A stretch of 56,382 nucleotides of DNA from Mediterraneibacter glycyrrhizinilyticus (lineage in GTDB: Bacteria; Bacillota; Clostridia; Lachnospirales; Lachnospiraceae). Both the position numbers and the translations under genes were made by a program. The stretch's first letter is position 1. Each line of letters begins with the position of its first letter. The notes below the pieces were generated by a model, which did no database searches, had not been told where the DNA came from, and saw only the letters and a list, made by a program, of their open reading frames with translations. The stretch lies in NCBI RefSeq assembly GCF_016902345.1, contig NZ_JACJLR010000021.1, forward strand, positions 1-56,382, in the 5' to 3' direction. Below, one piece after another: positions 1-8,688 of this stretch.

Positions 1-38
1 CGTTAGCCATCTTTTTTCTTTTTATAGGATAAATTTCG

Positions 39-74
39 GGGGCAGATGTGACTCGTATGAGTCACATCTACCCC
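39..74. repeat. Perfectly paired 11-bp hairpin extended by G4/C4
   Basis: The arms 44-54 and 59-69 are exact reverse complements around a 4-nt loop. The helix continues past one mismatch (43/70) into GGGG (39-42) and CCCC (71-74). No U-tract follows on either strand, so it is not a textbook terminator. It lies about 55 bp before the DUF4869 start and may be an end-of-operon structure, a leader hairpin or a dispersed palindrome. Confidence 0.6.
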
Positions 75-128
75 TGATTTGGACTATCTATTTCCCGACA
101 GCCCCATTTTTGATTGGGAGTGGATGGA

Positions 129-566
129 ATGCTGAATATATTTTATGGTGATATGCCACAGGCGATTTATAATACTGCGGTATATTTTAAAAATGTATAT
201 GAAGAAGAATGGATCACGCAGCCTCAGGCAAAAGAGATGATCCTGGATGTCGATAAATCGGTCGTGCTGGATGGCGGTGTGATCGACAGCCCGGTTATGG
301 GAAAGATACCGCCGGTCAGTCTTTCGGGTGGAGTGAAAACATTGATCCTGATAGCGAATGAACCGGATAAGGTTTTTAATGCTTCAACCTGCGGGGACAA
401 CTGTGCGAAATGGCTGCTGAAAATGGGAAATGATCGGGATATTACGATAAATCTCCGACATATCATGGATTTTGGAGATGGGGAGTTCTGTATAAAAATC
501 CTGAACAGCGGTCAAATTGTGCATAACATGAAAGAATTAGTGCCGATCGCAGGAATGTTGGTTTAG
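129..566 (+). CDS. DUF4869 domain-containing protein
   Basis: This is a 145-residue soluble protein without signal peptide or membrane segments. Its N-terminus (MLNIFYGDMP) and overall length fit the DUF4869 family, whose function is unknown. I chose ATG 129 because GGGAG at 116-120 lies eight bases upstream; the TTG at 114 would leave no room for a ribosome site. DUF4869 genes usually sit directly before a small AAA-type ATPase, and here the next gene is that partner, 36 bp downstream, but broken. The protein may therefore have lost its functional partner. The family call is from recall of the sequence pattern, without a search. Confidence 0.7.
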   Translation: MLNIFYGDMPQAIYNTAVYFKNVYEEEWITQPQAKEMILDVDKSVVLDGGVIDSPVMGKIPPVSLSGGVKTLILIANEPDKVFNASTCGDNCAKWLLKMGNDRDITINLRHIMDFGDGEFCIKILNSGQIVHNMKELVPIAGMLV

Positions 567-602
567 AGATCAGAATGATGTGTTGATGCGGATGGAGCGG
601 GT

Positions 603-1326
603 ATGAAGGGAAAACACAAGATTACAGTTCAAAATAAAAAAATCAAATATGAATTTTGTCTGAGGCGTAATATTACGGTCATTCAGGGAAACAGTGCTAC
701 CGGAAAGACGGCTTTAGTAGATATGATACGGGAATATTATGAAAATGGAGAAGAGAGCGGAATTCAGCTCTCCTGTGACAAAACATGCGGAGTCCTTGAA
801 GGAAGGAACTGGAAAAACCAGCTTTCACTCATGCATGACAGTATTATTTTCATTGATGAGGGGAACCGCTTTGTTACATCGAAAGAGTTTGCTTCAGAAA
901 TACAGGAAACAGATAATTATTATGTGATCGTTACAAGGGAAAGTCTTGAAACGCTTCCGTATAGCGTGGATGAGGTTTATGGAATCCGCGATTCGGGAAA
1001 ATATGGCAGTTTGAAACAGACATATAATGAGCTGTATCATATTTATGAGAATAGATATCAAAGCGGAGACATCTGTCCGCAAACGCTCATTACGGAAGAT
1101 ATCAGATATTATTAAAGATTCGGAAGTAAAAGCGATACTGAGTGATCCCTCTGATCATATTGAGAGCGGCAAATATATGAGTTGGGAACGTTATTTTACA
1201 GAACTGCTTACCAGTAAAACTGAAGGAACATATCTGAAATATTCAAAACGTATGTTGAATCAGGCTTATTTGCAGGAAAATATAAGGAAAAAGATTTTGA
1301 GGTCCATGCAAGGAATAAAAATATAA
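603..1326 (+). pseudogene. Broken AAA-type ATPase partner of DUF4869 (deletion plus frameshift)
   Basis: The first frame (603-1115, ATG 603 behind GGAG) encodes a P-loop protein with Walker A GNSATGKT (residues 29-36) and a Walker-B-like IIFIDEG near residue 82, and stops after about 170 residues. A second frame continues in register with the usual C-terminus of this family (SWERYFTELL, GTYLKYSKR, NQAYLQ) to the stop at 1326. The join lies near 1095-1115. From my memory of intact relatives (about 300 residues), several dozen codons between LITED and the IIKDSEVK segment are missing. The deletion therefore both removes sequence and shifts the frame. A sequencing error alone would not explain the missing middle. 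Confidence 0.65.
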
Positions 1327-1342
1327 GGGAACAAAAACCCAA

Positions 1343-1403
1343 TTGCGAAAAACTTGCCCCAAATCTCCATAATCTATATAATAGATTTCGCAAATATGGG
1401 GCA
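1343..1403. repeat. Interleaved inverted repeats in the spacer after the broken ATPase
   Basis: TTGCGAAA (1343-1350) pairs with TTTCGCAA (1386-1393), while TGCCCCA (1355-1361) pairs with TGGGGCA (1397-1403). The two helices cross, which is a pseudoknot arrangement, and a third pair AATCTAT/ATAGATT (1371-1377/1381-1387) lies inside. The gene-free stretch 1327-1613 otherwise holds only the promoter and 5' hairpin listed next. Confidence 0.4.
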
Positions 1404-1493
1404 GACTTTTACGAAAAAATCCAAAGGAAAAACAGGAAATTTTATCTGCATAAGAGAAACGGGCATGGCATCCGTGTCATATGGGCAAGATAG

Positions 1494-1502
1494 TGTTATA
1501 AT
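1494..1502 (+). promoter_or_regulatory. Extended -10 promoter of the SGNH gene
   Basis: TGT directly before TATAAT (1497-1502) is an extended -10 element. No good -35 is visible. Transcription would start near 1509, exactly at the base of the hairpin at 1510-1537. Confidence 0.45.
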
Positions 1503-1509
1503 AAAAGTA

Positions 1510-1537
1510 GGGGACAGCTTTATACAAGGCTGTCCCC
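1510..1537 (+). promoter_or_regulatory. 5' stem-loop of the SGNH transcript
   Basis: GGGGACAGC (1510-1518) and GCTGTCCCC (1529-1537) form a perfect 9-bp stem. It is not followed by a U-tract, and it lies just after a predicted start site, so an mRNA 5' protective hairpin is more likely than a terminator. Confidence 0.4.
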
Positions 1538-1613
1538 CGCCTTTATCAGGAAGCAGAGGATCTGTGAAATGATCTGATGCGAAAAGCTTGGATGACATAA
1601 AGGATGTGAGAAC

Positions 1614-2615
1614 ATGAGAAAAAGCAAATGGAAAAGACTGACGGTGATCCTGGCGGTCCTTCTTCTGGGAGCAGGAACAGTGGCTTATGTCGCAGGCCGA
1701 GTGCCGGCAGAAGAAAGCGGCATGACCGGAGAAGCGGATAAAGGTATAACGGAGCAGGCAGATGTCGAGGGTCAGGAGCCCGAAGCGGATCGGACAGCAG
1801 ATGAGTCGGAGACCGGGGACGGGCTTGAGACCAGCGGCGGAGCGCAGAGCGGCAGTGATGAGGAAACCGCTCAGGCGTTTCATGTCACAGTACTGGGCGA
1901 CAGCATTGCGAAAGGATACTCCGGGGACAAAACGGTCGAGATCGAATGCTACGGAAGCCTTGCCGCTCAGAAGATCTCAGGCGAAGCGGGGATACCGTAT
2001 AGTTACCAGAACTTTGCGAAGAACGGCCTGGATTCTTCAGGGATGAATGAGAAGATCCTGCCTCAAAAAGAGGTGCAGGAGAGTATCGCGTCTGCGGACG
2101 TCATTTTTATCACGCTGGGATCCAATGACCTGCTGAATGAGTGTAAGCGCGTGGTCCAGGAGATCCTGGATACGGATACAAAGTTCAAAAGCGCGGATGA
2201 CGCGCTGGCTGTGCTGGAGGATGCGGTGAAGGAGAAACCATTCCTGATCCTGAAGATCATAAACGCTCTGAGCAACTGGGATTATCTGTCTTTTGAGGAA
2301 CAGTGGACCGCTATGATGGATACAGTCTGTTCTCTGAAAAAAGAAGATGCCAGGATCATTGTTACAAACATCTATAATCCGGTGGCAAATCTGAAACTCC
2401 CGTCTACGATGAATCAGGTGGTGGAGGATATCATCAGAAATATGAACTCGCTTATAGAAGATCATGCGGCAGAGTATGGATATGCCGTTGCTGATCTGTT
2501 TGGCTCAGAGATATCGGAGCATGTCCAGGCGGACGGCCTGCACCCGGACCAGGATGGGCAGCAGCTCATTGCAGACATTGTCTGTGAACAGTACAAAACT
2601 ATGTCACAGGAATAA
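1614..2615 (+). CDS. Membrane-anchored SGNH/GDSL-type hydrolase
   Basis: The 333-residue protein has a basic N-terminus and one hydrophobic segment (about residues 9-28). A Glu/Asp/Ser-rich linker of about 60 residues follows, and then an SGNH hydrolase domain. Block I is VLGDSIAKGYS with the nucleophile at Ser97, block III is LGSNDLL, and block V is DGLHPDQDG with the catalytic Asp and His. Proteins of this layout act outside the membrane on esters such as O-acetylated glycans or lipids; the substrate cannot be told from sequence. The ATG at 1614 has an AAGGATGTGAG ribosome site. It is monocistronic by spacing, with about 120 bp to the next gene. Confidence 0.85.
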   Translation: MRKSKWKRLTVILAVLLLGAGTVAYVAGRVPAEESGMTGEADKGITEQADVEGQEPEADRTADESETGDGLETSGGAQSGSDEETAQAFHVTVLGDSIAKGYSGDKTVEIECYGSLAAQKISGEAGIPYSYQNFAKNGLDSSGMNEKILPQKEVQESIASADVIFITLGSNDLLNECKRVVQEILDTDTKFKSADDALAVLEDAVKEKPFLILKIINALSNWDYLSFEEQWTAMMDTVCSLKKEDARIIVTNIYNPVANLKLPSTMNQVVEDIIRNMNSLIEDHAAEYGYAVADLFGSEISEHVQADGLHPDQDGQQLIADIVCEQYKTMSQE

Positions 2616-2735
2616 CACAAAACTTTCACACAATTCTGATACCCTTTTAACCATGCATGAATGCCTTTCTGCGGTCTTGAAAAAGATGAACAAAAAAGGC
2701 ATCGGCGATCATTATGTGTTGGGAGGGTAAAGACC

Positions 2736-3797
2736 TTGATCGAAGTAAGGAATTTGGTGAAGAAATATGGAAATCATTTAGCCGTAGACCATCTGGACTT
2801 CACGATCGAAGACGGAAGGATCTATGGCTTTTTGGGTCCTAACGGGGCGGGAAAGTCCACGACCATGAACATCATGACCGGATATCTGGGCGCTACGGAA
2901 GGTGAAGTGCTCATCAACGGACATGACATCTTAAAAGAGCCGGAGGAGGCGAAGAAGCATATCGGCTATCTCCCCGAGCTGCCGCCGCTCTATATGGATA
3001 TGACTGTGCGGGAGTATCTTGAATTTGCGGCGGAATTGAAAAAGATCCCGAAGAAAAAACGGGAGGATTCTGTCACAGAAGTTGAGAAACTGGTGAAGAT
3101 CAAAGATGTGGAGCGCCGCCTGATCAAGAACCTGTCGAAAGGGTACCGGCAGAGGGTCGGGCTGGCACAGGCCGTGCTTGGATTCCCGGAGATCATCATA
3201 CTGGATGAGCCTACCGTGGGGCTGGATCCGAAACAGATCATCGAGATCAGAGAACTGATCCGTCAGCTCTCAAAGAGGCACACTGTGATCCTGAGTTCCC
3301 ATATCCTGGCGGAAGTGCGGGAAGTGTGTGATCATATCCTGATCATCTCAAGAGGAAAGCTGGTGGCCAGCGATACGCCGGAGAATCTGGAGAAGATGCT
3401 GGGAGATGCGGATACTGTGGAGATCGAGACGAAAGCATCCAGGGTGCAGATCCGTGAAGTTCTGAAGAATATTCCGGGAATTGAGCAGATTACCTGCGAA
3501 AACGGAAAAGACGGCGTGACCTGTGCTCAGATCAGACAGCGGCGGGGAGAGGATGTACGGGAACAGATTTTCCGGGCGTTTGCGGAGAATAAACTTACTC
3601 TTCTGACGCTGAGGACGGCCCATGTCAGTCTTGAAGATGTATTTATGGAGCTGACCCAGAGGGATGTGGTGCCCGATGCATTTACAAAGAAAAAAAATGA
3701 AGCGCTTCGTACAGGAAATGCAGATATAGAACCTTCCCAAGTGGAATGGGTCGAGACAAAAAGAGAGGGGGATGAGAAAAATGCTGGCGATCTATAA
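2736..3797 (+). CDS. ABC transporter ATP-binding protein, GldA-like
   Basis: This is the nucleotide-binding subunit (353 residues) of an ABC-2 type exporter. It shows Walker A GPNGAGKST, signature LSKGYRQRVGLAQ, Walker B ILDEPTVGLDP and the H-loop SSHILAEV. An approximately 100-residue C-terminal extension follows the ATPase domain, as in GldA/CcmA-type subunits. I place the start at TTG 2736 because GGGAGG at 2721-2726 is correctly spaced and homologues begin with (M)IEVRNL; the ATG at 2661 has no ribosome site. It overlaps the permease gene by 17 bp and forms an operon with the next three genes. The exported substrate is unknown. Confidence 0.88.
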   Translation: MIEVRNLVKKYGNHLAVDHLDFTIEDGRIYGFLGPNGAGKSTTMNIMTGYLGATEGEVLINGHDILKEPEEAKKHIGYLPELPPLYMDMTVREYLEFAAELKKIPKKKREDSVTEVEKLVKIKDVERRLIKNLSKGYRQRVGLAQAVLGFPEIIILDEPTVGLDPKQIIEIRELIRQLSKRHTVILSSHILAEVREVCDHILIISRGKLVASDTPENLEKMLGDADTVEIETKASRVQIREVLKNIPGIEQITCENGKDGVTCAQIRQRRGEDVREQIFRAFAENKLTLLTLRTAHVSLEDVFMELTQRDVVPDAFTKKKNEALRTGNADIEPSQVEWVETKREGDEKNAGDL

Positions 3798-4647
3798 AAG
3801 AGAGCTGAGAGCTTATTTTCAGTCCATGGTCGGATGTGTGTTCATTGCATTTCTCATGGTGTTTACAGGAATTTATTTTGTGGCGTATAACCTGACCGCA
3901 GGGTACCCGTACTTTTCATACACTCTGTCAGGTTCCCTCATCGTGTTCATCGTCGGGATCCCTCTGATCACGATGCGCAGTTTCTCGGAGGAGCGGAAGA
4001 ACAGGACGGATCAGCTCCTTTTGACGGCGCCGGTCAGCCTGGGGAAGGTCGTGATGGGAAAATATCTTGCGATGGCCACTGTGATCGCGATCCCGAATGT
4101 GATCTTCTGCATCTATCCTCTGATCATCAAGTCACAGGGGACGGCCTATCTGACAGTGGATTATATTTCTGTTTTTGTATTTTTCCTGCTGGGATGCGTC
4201 TATGCGGCCATCGGAATGTTCATGTCATCTCTGACTGAGAGCCAGATCATCGCATTTATCAGCACGTTCGGGATCCTTCTCGTTCTGTACCTGTGGGATG
4301 GGATCCTTTCCATGCTGCCAAGTTCTGCTGTCAGCGGATTGGCCGGAGTACTGGTCCTTCTGTCTGTAGCTGTGTTCTATATCTGGAATATGACCGGAAA
4401 CTATATCATTGCAGGTGCCATTGAGATCATCGGGATTGTGGCGGGAGTCGTTGTATACATTGTGGACTCCGGTCTGTATGAGAATCTGCTGACAAACCTT
4501 CTGGGGAAACTTGCGCTTGCAAATGTATTTACGGACATTACATCGAACAGTATTGTCGATGTGACCGGCATCGTATTTTATCTGTCGATCATCGTCGTTT
4601 TCGTTTTCCTGACAGTGCAGTCAATCCAGAAGAGACGTTGGAGTTAA
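3781..4647 (+). CDS. ABC-2 type permease, GldF-like
   Basis: This 288-residue integral membrane protein has about six hydrophobic segments and the early motif RSFSEERKNRTDQLLLTAP typical of ABC-2 permeases of the GldF/NosY type. It would form the channel for the preceding ATPase. Two in-frame ATGs exist. The one at 3772 touches the ribosome site, while 3781 lies nine bases after GAGAGGGGG, so 3781 is preferred. It is translationally coupled to the ATPase gene by overlap and followed after 13 bp by the GldG-like gene. Confidence 0.85.
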   Translation: MLAIYKRELRAYFQSMVGCVFIAFLMVFTGIYFVAYNLTAGYPYFSYTLSGSLIVFIVGIPLITMRSFSEERKNRTDQLLLTAPVSLGKVVMGKYLAMATVIAIPNVIFCIYPLIIKSQGTAYLTVDYISVFVFFLLGCVYAAIGMFMSSLTESQIIAFISTFGILLVLYLWDGILSMLPSSAVSGLAGVLVLLSVAVFYIWNMTGNYIIAGAIEIIGIVAGVVVYIVDSGLYENLLTNLLGKLALANVFTDITSNSIVDVTGIVFYLSIIVVFVFLTVQSIQKRRWS

Positions 4648-4660
4648 GGGGGTGCGGATC

Positions 4661-6199
4661 ATGGAAAAAGTAAAAAAGATGACAGGTAAAATAGGAAATA
4701 TGTTCCGCACGTCAGGAACAAGAAACGGTTCGTACAGTGTGGGGCTGACAGTGATCGTTATCGCGATCGTTATCGTGCTGAACCTTGTAGCGGGACAGCT
4801 GCCGGAGTCGGCCCGGAACATCGACGTCAGCAGTACAAAGATCTATGAGATCTCAGATACAACGACAGAGCTTCTGGACGGTCTGGAGGATGATATCGAA
4901 ATGACCGTGCTCGCGGTGCAGGACGAGACCGACGACAGGATCACCACATTCCTGAGCAGATATGAAGCTCTTTCGGACCATATCAATATTGAGTGGGTGG
5001 ACCCGGTCCTGCATCCGTCAGCGCTGACGGAGTATGATGCGTCTGAGAATACGATCGTTATTTCCTGCGAGGCGACAGGCAAATCGACGACAGTATCCTT
5101 TGATGACATCCTTGTGCCGGATATGTACTCCTATTATTATTACGGAAGCACTTCATATACGGAATTTAACGGTGAGGGATCTCTCACCAGCGCAGTCAAC
5201 TATGTGACCAGCGATGTGCAGAAAATGATCTACCAGACGACAGGGCACGGGGAAGGGACCCCCTCAACCACTGTTACAGATCTGATGAACCAGAACAACT
5301 ACAGCCTTTCTGAGCTGAACCTTTTGATGACCACATCCATCCCGGAGGACTGCGACCTTCTTCTCATGTATGCTCCGACAACGGATCTGTCTGATTCTGA
5401 GACGGAGATGCTCAAGAACTATCTGGCAGACGGCGGAAAGGTCATGATCCTTCTGGGAGACACCAATGCGACGGAACTTCCGAACCTGGAGAGTATTCTT
5501 GAGGAGTACGGGATCCAGGCGGCGGACGGATACATTGCAGATCCGCAGAGATGCTATCAGGGGAATTACTACTACATCTTCCCGGAGCTTTCTCTTTCCG
5601 GAGATATGGCGGACGGGATCTCTTCCGAGATGGTGCTCCTGACTAACAGCCATGGGATGACCCTGACCGATCCGGCGAGGGATACGATCACAACCACCGG
5701 ATTTATGAACTCATCAGACAGCGCATATGCTGTATCAGAGACGGATCAGGAACAGGGAAGCTTTACGCTGGGGGCAGTGGCAGAAGAGACCATAAGTACA
5801 GATTCCGGCGAGGAGAGCGCGGACAGCTCGGAAGACAGTTCAGAGGATACAGCAGACGGTTCGGAAGACGGCTCAGAGGATACGGCAGATACTTCAGAAG
5901 ACACATCTTCTGATGATGAGGAAGTGACCAGCCGGCTGACAGTCATCTCGGCGGGAAGCCTGATCGATTCCCAGATCACAGATTCCTTTACGCAGCTTGA
6001 GAATACGACTGTGTTTATGAACGCGGTGACAGCGAACTTTGATGGTGTACAGAACATCTCCATTGAGCCGAAGAGCCTTCAGATCGAGTACAATACGGTC
6101 CAGTACGCAGGGCTTTTGAGCCTGCTCGTGGTCTTCGGGATCCCGGCGGTCGTGCTCATCGGAGGATTCGTCATCTGGTTCCGGAGAAGGAAAGCGTAA
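4661..6199 (+). CDS. GldG-family ABC-associated protein with acidic Ser/Asp tract
   Basis: The 512-residue protein has an N-terminal membrane anchor (about residues 25-45), a long extracytoplasmic region of the GldG/ABC_transp_aux type, and a C-terminal membrane segment (about 485-508) ending in RRRKA. Between about residues 385 and 430 there is a low-complexity run of Ser, Glu, Asp and Thr (repeats of SSEDSSED and TADGSED type) that interrupts the domain. ATG 4661 is nine bases after AAGGGGG; the GTG at 4652 lacks a ribosome site. In Bacteroidetes GldA/F/G support gliding. In Firmicutes the same trio occurs without motility and its cargo is not known. Confidence 0.82.
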   Translation: MEKVKKMTGKIGNMFRTSGTRNGSYSVGLTVIVIAIVIVLNLVAGQLPESARNIDVSSTKIYEISDTTTELLDGLEDDIEMTVLAVQDETDDRITTFLSRYEALSDHINIEWVDPVLHPSALTEYDASENTIVISCEATGKSTTVSFDDILVPDMYSYYYYGSTSYTEFNGEGSLTSAVNYVTSDVQKMIYQTTGHGEGTPSTTVTDLMNQNNYSLSELNLLMTTSIPEDCDLLLMYAPTTDLSDSETEMLKNYLADGGKVMILLGDTNATELPNLESILEEYGIQAADGYIADPQRCYQGNYYYIFPELSLSGDMADGISSEMVLLTNSHGMTLTDPARDTITTTGFMNSSDSAYAVSETDQEQGSFTLGAVAEETISTDSGEESADSSEDSSEDTADGSEDGSEDTADTSEDTSSDDEEVTSRLTVISAGSLIDSQITDSFTQLENTTVFMNAVTANFDGVQNISIEPKSLQIEYNTVQYAGLLSLLVVFGIPAVVLIGGFVIWFRRRKA

Positions 6200-6211
6200 G
6201 GAGGTGCCGCG

Positions 6212-7111
6212 GTGAAAAAGAAAAGATCGCTCTTTCTCCTCCTGGGAGTCCTTGCCCTGCTCCTGATCATATATTTTGCTCTGCAGGCGTGGAACACCAG
6301 GCAGGAGGAAAAGTCGGAAGAAGAGTCAAATGTACAGGTCACGGACATCGATCCGGATGACATCACGGCGCTGCGTTTCGATATCGGGAACGGCGAGATG
6401 GAGTTGGAGAAGGAAGACGGCACCTGGTATTATACGCCGGACCGGGATTTCCCGCTGGCACAGAGCTATCCGGAAGATATGACGGAGGCGCTGGGGCAGA
6501 TCACGGCGGACCGGGAACTTTCTGACGGGGATGAACTGTCAGACTATGGGCTGGAAGAACCGGTTTATACGGTTGAAGTGACCCAGAGTGACGGCACGGT
6601 GACAAACATTTATTTCGGAAATACAACCGGAGACTACTATTATGTCACCGTTGACGATACAGGAGTGGTCTATACCGTCTCCACTACAGTGACTGAGGAC
6701 CTGAACTATACACTGGATGATATGGCTCAGCTTGACGATTACCCGAGCATAGGCAGCGGAAATCTGGTCCGGGAAGTCATAACCCAGAATGGCGAGACCA
6801 CAACCTATGATTCGGAGAACGAGGATCAGGAAGAGGATATCGCTGCAGTCGCAGGAGGCCTGGGCGCGGTAACGCTTTCTGAGGCGGCGGACTATTCCGT
6901 GGCGGACGAAGACCTTGCAGGATTCGGGCTTGATGAAGACACCCGCATTACTGTGGAAGCGACTTATACTCAGGATGACGAAGAAAAGGTCCTGACACTT
7001 TATCTCGGGGATGAGGACGGCGATGGAAACCGGTATGTCATGATCAACGATTCCAGGATCGTGTACCTGATCTCCACGGAAGTGTGCAACAATATACTGA
7101 ATGTGGAATAA
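6212..7111 (+). CDS. DUF4340 domain-containing membrane-anchored protein
   Basis: The 299-residue protein has a KKKR start, one transmembrane segment (about residues 6-24) and a Glu/Asp/Tyr/Thr-rich extracytoplasmic part. The part contains two similar beta-rich units, each with a segment like YFGNTTGDYYYV or YLGDEDGDGNRYV, the DUF4340 pattern. It starts with GTG at 6212 behind a strong AAGGAGGT site, 12 bp after the GldG-like gene. DUF4340 genes regularly close GldA-F-G operons, so it is probably an accessory subunit of the same exporter. No enzymatic motif is visible. Confidence 0.82.
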   Translation: MKKKRSLFLLLGVLALLLIIYFALQAWNTRQEEKSEEESNVQVTDIDPDDITALRFDIGNGEMELEKEDGTWYYTPDRDFPLAQSYPEDMTEALGQITADRELSDGDELSDYGLEEPVYTVEVTQSDGTVTNIYFGNTTGDYYYVTVDDTGVVYTVSTTVTEDLNYTLDDMAQLDDYPSIGSGNLVREVITQNGETTTYDSENEDQEEDIAAVAGGLGAVTLSEAADYSVADEDLAGFGLDEDTRITVEATYTQDDEEKVLTLYLGDEDGDGNRYVMINDSRIVYLISTEVCNNILNVE

Positions 7112-7149
7112 CAGTTCAGCCATGCGTCTTGCCTTATGGCTGGACTGTT
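7110..7149 (+). terminator. Inverted repeat after the Gld-type operon
   Basis: CAGTTCAGCCAT (7112-7123) pairs with ATGGCTGGACTG (7136-7147) with one G-U. There is no long U-tract, so terminator function is likely from position only. Confidence 0.45.
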
Positions 7150-7290
7150 ACCAAAAAATTTATAAGAATTTAATTGACAATGCCCGGAAAACGGAGGAAA
7201 ATAAAACCCGTATTATCATTTATGGGCAGGGTCTTTTCGAAAGTGGGAAGAACTGCAGCGGTTAGTCAGAGATAAAAAGGATGGATGAAG

Positions 7291-7698
7291 ATGAAAGAAA
7301 GAATTATGCGGTTTATGCAGGGCCGGTACGGTGTGGATCCGTTCTGCAAGTTTCTGCTCGTTGCCGGGCTGGTCGTTGTGTTCCTGTCAGCGTTTCTGGG
7401 AAACAGCGCAGTGGGAATGATCTTTTACCTGCTCGGCTGGGTCCTGATCATCTACTGTTATTTCAGGATGTTTTCGCGGAACGTATCAAAACGTTATGCG
7501 GAAAATCAGGCGTTCCTTGCAAAGACGTACAGGATCCGCAGTTTCTTCCAGAAGCAGAAGAATATCTGGAAGCAGAGACGGGTATATCATATCTATACAT
7601 GTCCGAACTGTAAGCAGAAGATCCGCATCCCGCGTGGAAAGGGGAAGATTGAAATCCGCTGTCCAAAATGCGGGACAACATTTATAAAGAAGAGCTGA
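7291..7698 (+). CDS. Small membrane protein with C-terminal zinc ribbon
   Basis: The 135-residue protein has two adjacent hydrophobic segments (about residues 20-58), a basic cytoplasmic stretch and a C-terminal zinc ribbon with two knuckles, CPNCKQK and CPKCGTTF. ATG 7291 and ATG 7285 are both possible behind AAAAGG; the choice changes only two residues. It is 55 bp upstream of a J-domain gene, and this pair is common in Lachnospiraceae. A role in protein quality control at the membrane is plausible from the neighbour only. No catalytic motif is present. Confidence 0.7.
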   Translation: MKERIMRFMQGRYGVDPFCKFLLVAGLVVVFLSAFLGNSAVGMIFYLLGWVLIIYCYFRMFSRNVSKRYAENQAFLAKTYRIRSFFQKQKNIWKQRRVYHIYTCPNCKQKIRIPRGKGKIEIRCPKCGTTFIKKS

Positions 7699-7753
7699 GG
7701 CATTGACGGCGCAGCGAGGCGCTGTTTCAGACAAGGGAGATTAAACAGAGAAA

Positions 7754-8497
7754 ATGTCAGATCCATACAGTATATTAGGCGTAGACCGAAATGCAACGGA
7801 TGAAGAGATAAAAAAGGCATACCGTGCGCTAAGCAGGAAATATCATCCGGATGCCAATATCAACAACCCTCATAAAGATGAGGCGGAGGCAAAATTTAAA
7901 GAAGTCCAGCAGGCTTATCAGCAGATCATGGATGAGAGAGAGCGGGGATATTCCTCTGATTCATCTTATGGTAACGCCGGGGGCGGATACCAGGAGTACG
8001 GTCCATTCGGCGGATTCGGAGGCCCGTTCGGCGGCTATGGTCCCGGTGGTTACAGGCAGGGCAGCCAGAACCGGCAGGAGAGCGAGGAAGATGTTCATCT
8101 CCGTGCTGCGGCGAACTACATACGCAGCGGTCATTATTCCGAGGCGCTGAACGTGCTGAACGGGATAAGGGAGAGGAGTGCGCTCTGGTATTTCTACAGC
8201 GCTTCAGCAAATTCCGGGATGGGAAATAATGTGACTGCTCTGGAACATGCGAAAGAGGCGGTCAGACTGGATCCGGAGAATATGCAGTATCAGATGCTTC
8301 TCCAGCGGCTCCAGAATGGCGGCACATGGTATCAGCAGAGGCAGACCATGTATGGATATCCAGGTTCTTTTGACAGCGGCTGCTGTGTGAAACTCTGCGT
8401 GGCAAATCTTCTCTGCAACCTATGCTGCGGCGGAAGCGGGCTTTGCTGCGGCGGCTACGGGGGAGGATATGGCGGCGGTTATGGCGGATATATCTGA
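7754..8497 (+). CDS. J-domain (DnaJ-like) co-chaperone with TPR-like middle and Cys/Gly tail
   Basis: Residues 1-65 form a J domain with the diagnostic HPD in KYHPDAN, which stimulates Hsp70 ATPase. A Gly/Tyr/Phe-rich linker (about 75-110) follows, then a helical repeat-like section (about 115-180) resembling TPRs (YIRSGHYSEALNVL, ALEHAKEAVRLDPENMQY). The last 40 residues are unusual: many Cys (CCVKLCVANLLCNLCC) followed by GGYGGGYGG repeats. The canonical DnaJ zinc-finger and substrate domains are absent, so this is a specialised J protein rather than DnaJ itself. Confidence 0.85.
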   Translation: MSDPYSILGVDRNATDEEIKKAYRALSRKYHPDANINNPHKDEAEAKFKEVQQAYQQIMDERERGYSSDSSYGNAGGGYQEYGPFGGFGGPFGGYGPGGYRQGSQNRQESEEDVHLRAAANYIRSGHYSEALNVLNGIRERSALWYFYSASANSGMGNNVTALEHAKEAVRLDPENMQYQMLLQRLQNGGTWYQQRQTMYGYPGSFDSGCCVKLCVANLLCNLCCGGSGLCCGGYGGGYGGGYGGYI

Positions 8498-8591
8498 TGC
8501 TGGTAGCTGAGTTTACAGAGTCAGGAAAAATGTTTTGATAAAAGGCTCACAGAGTGAAAAACAAAATAAAAAGTAAGGTAGACTGCAAAGT

Positions 8592-8628
8592 AAAAACAGG
8601 GCTGGCATTGATGCGCAGCCCTGTTTTT
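8592..8628. terminator. Bidirectional terminator between the J-protein and degV genes
   Basis: Thirteen-base perfect arms 8592-8604 and 8616-8628 begin with A5 and end with T5. It can stop transcription from both converging genes. Confidence 0.85.
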
Positions 8629-8688
8629 CGATTCAGATAAACTTCTCATTTGTGGCCTGGTTCATCTTCCCTATAAGGAAATATCCTG

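Noticed and set aside
7174..7216. Promoter before the zinc-ribbon gene (TTGACA and TATTAT)
   Set aside because: The boxes are about 31 bp apart, too far for a sigma-A promoter.
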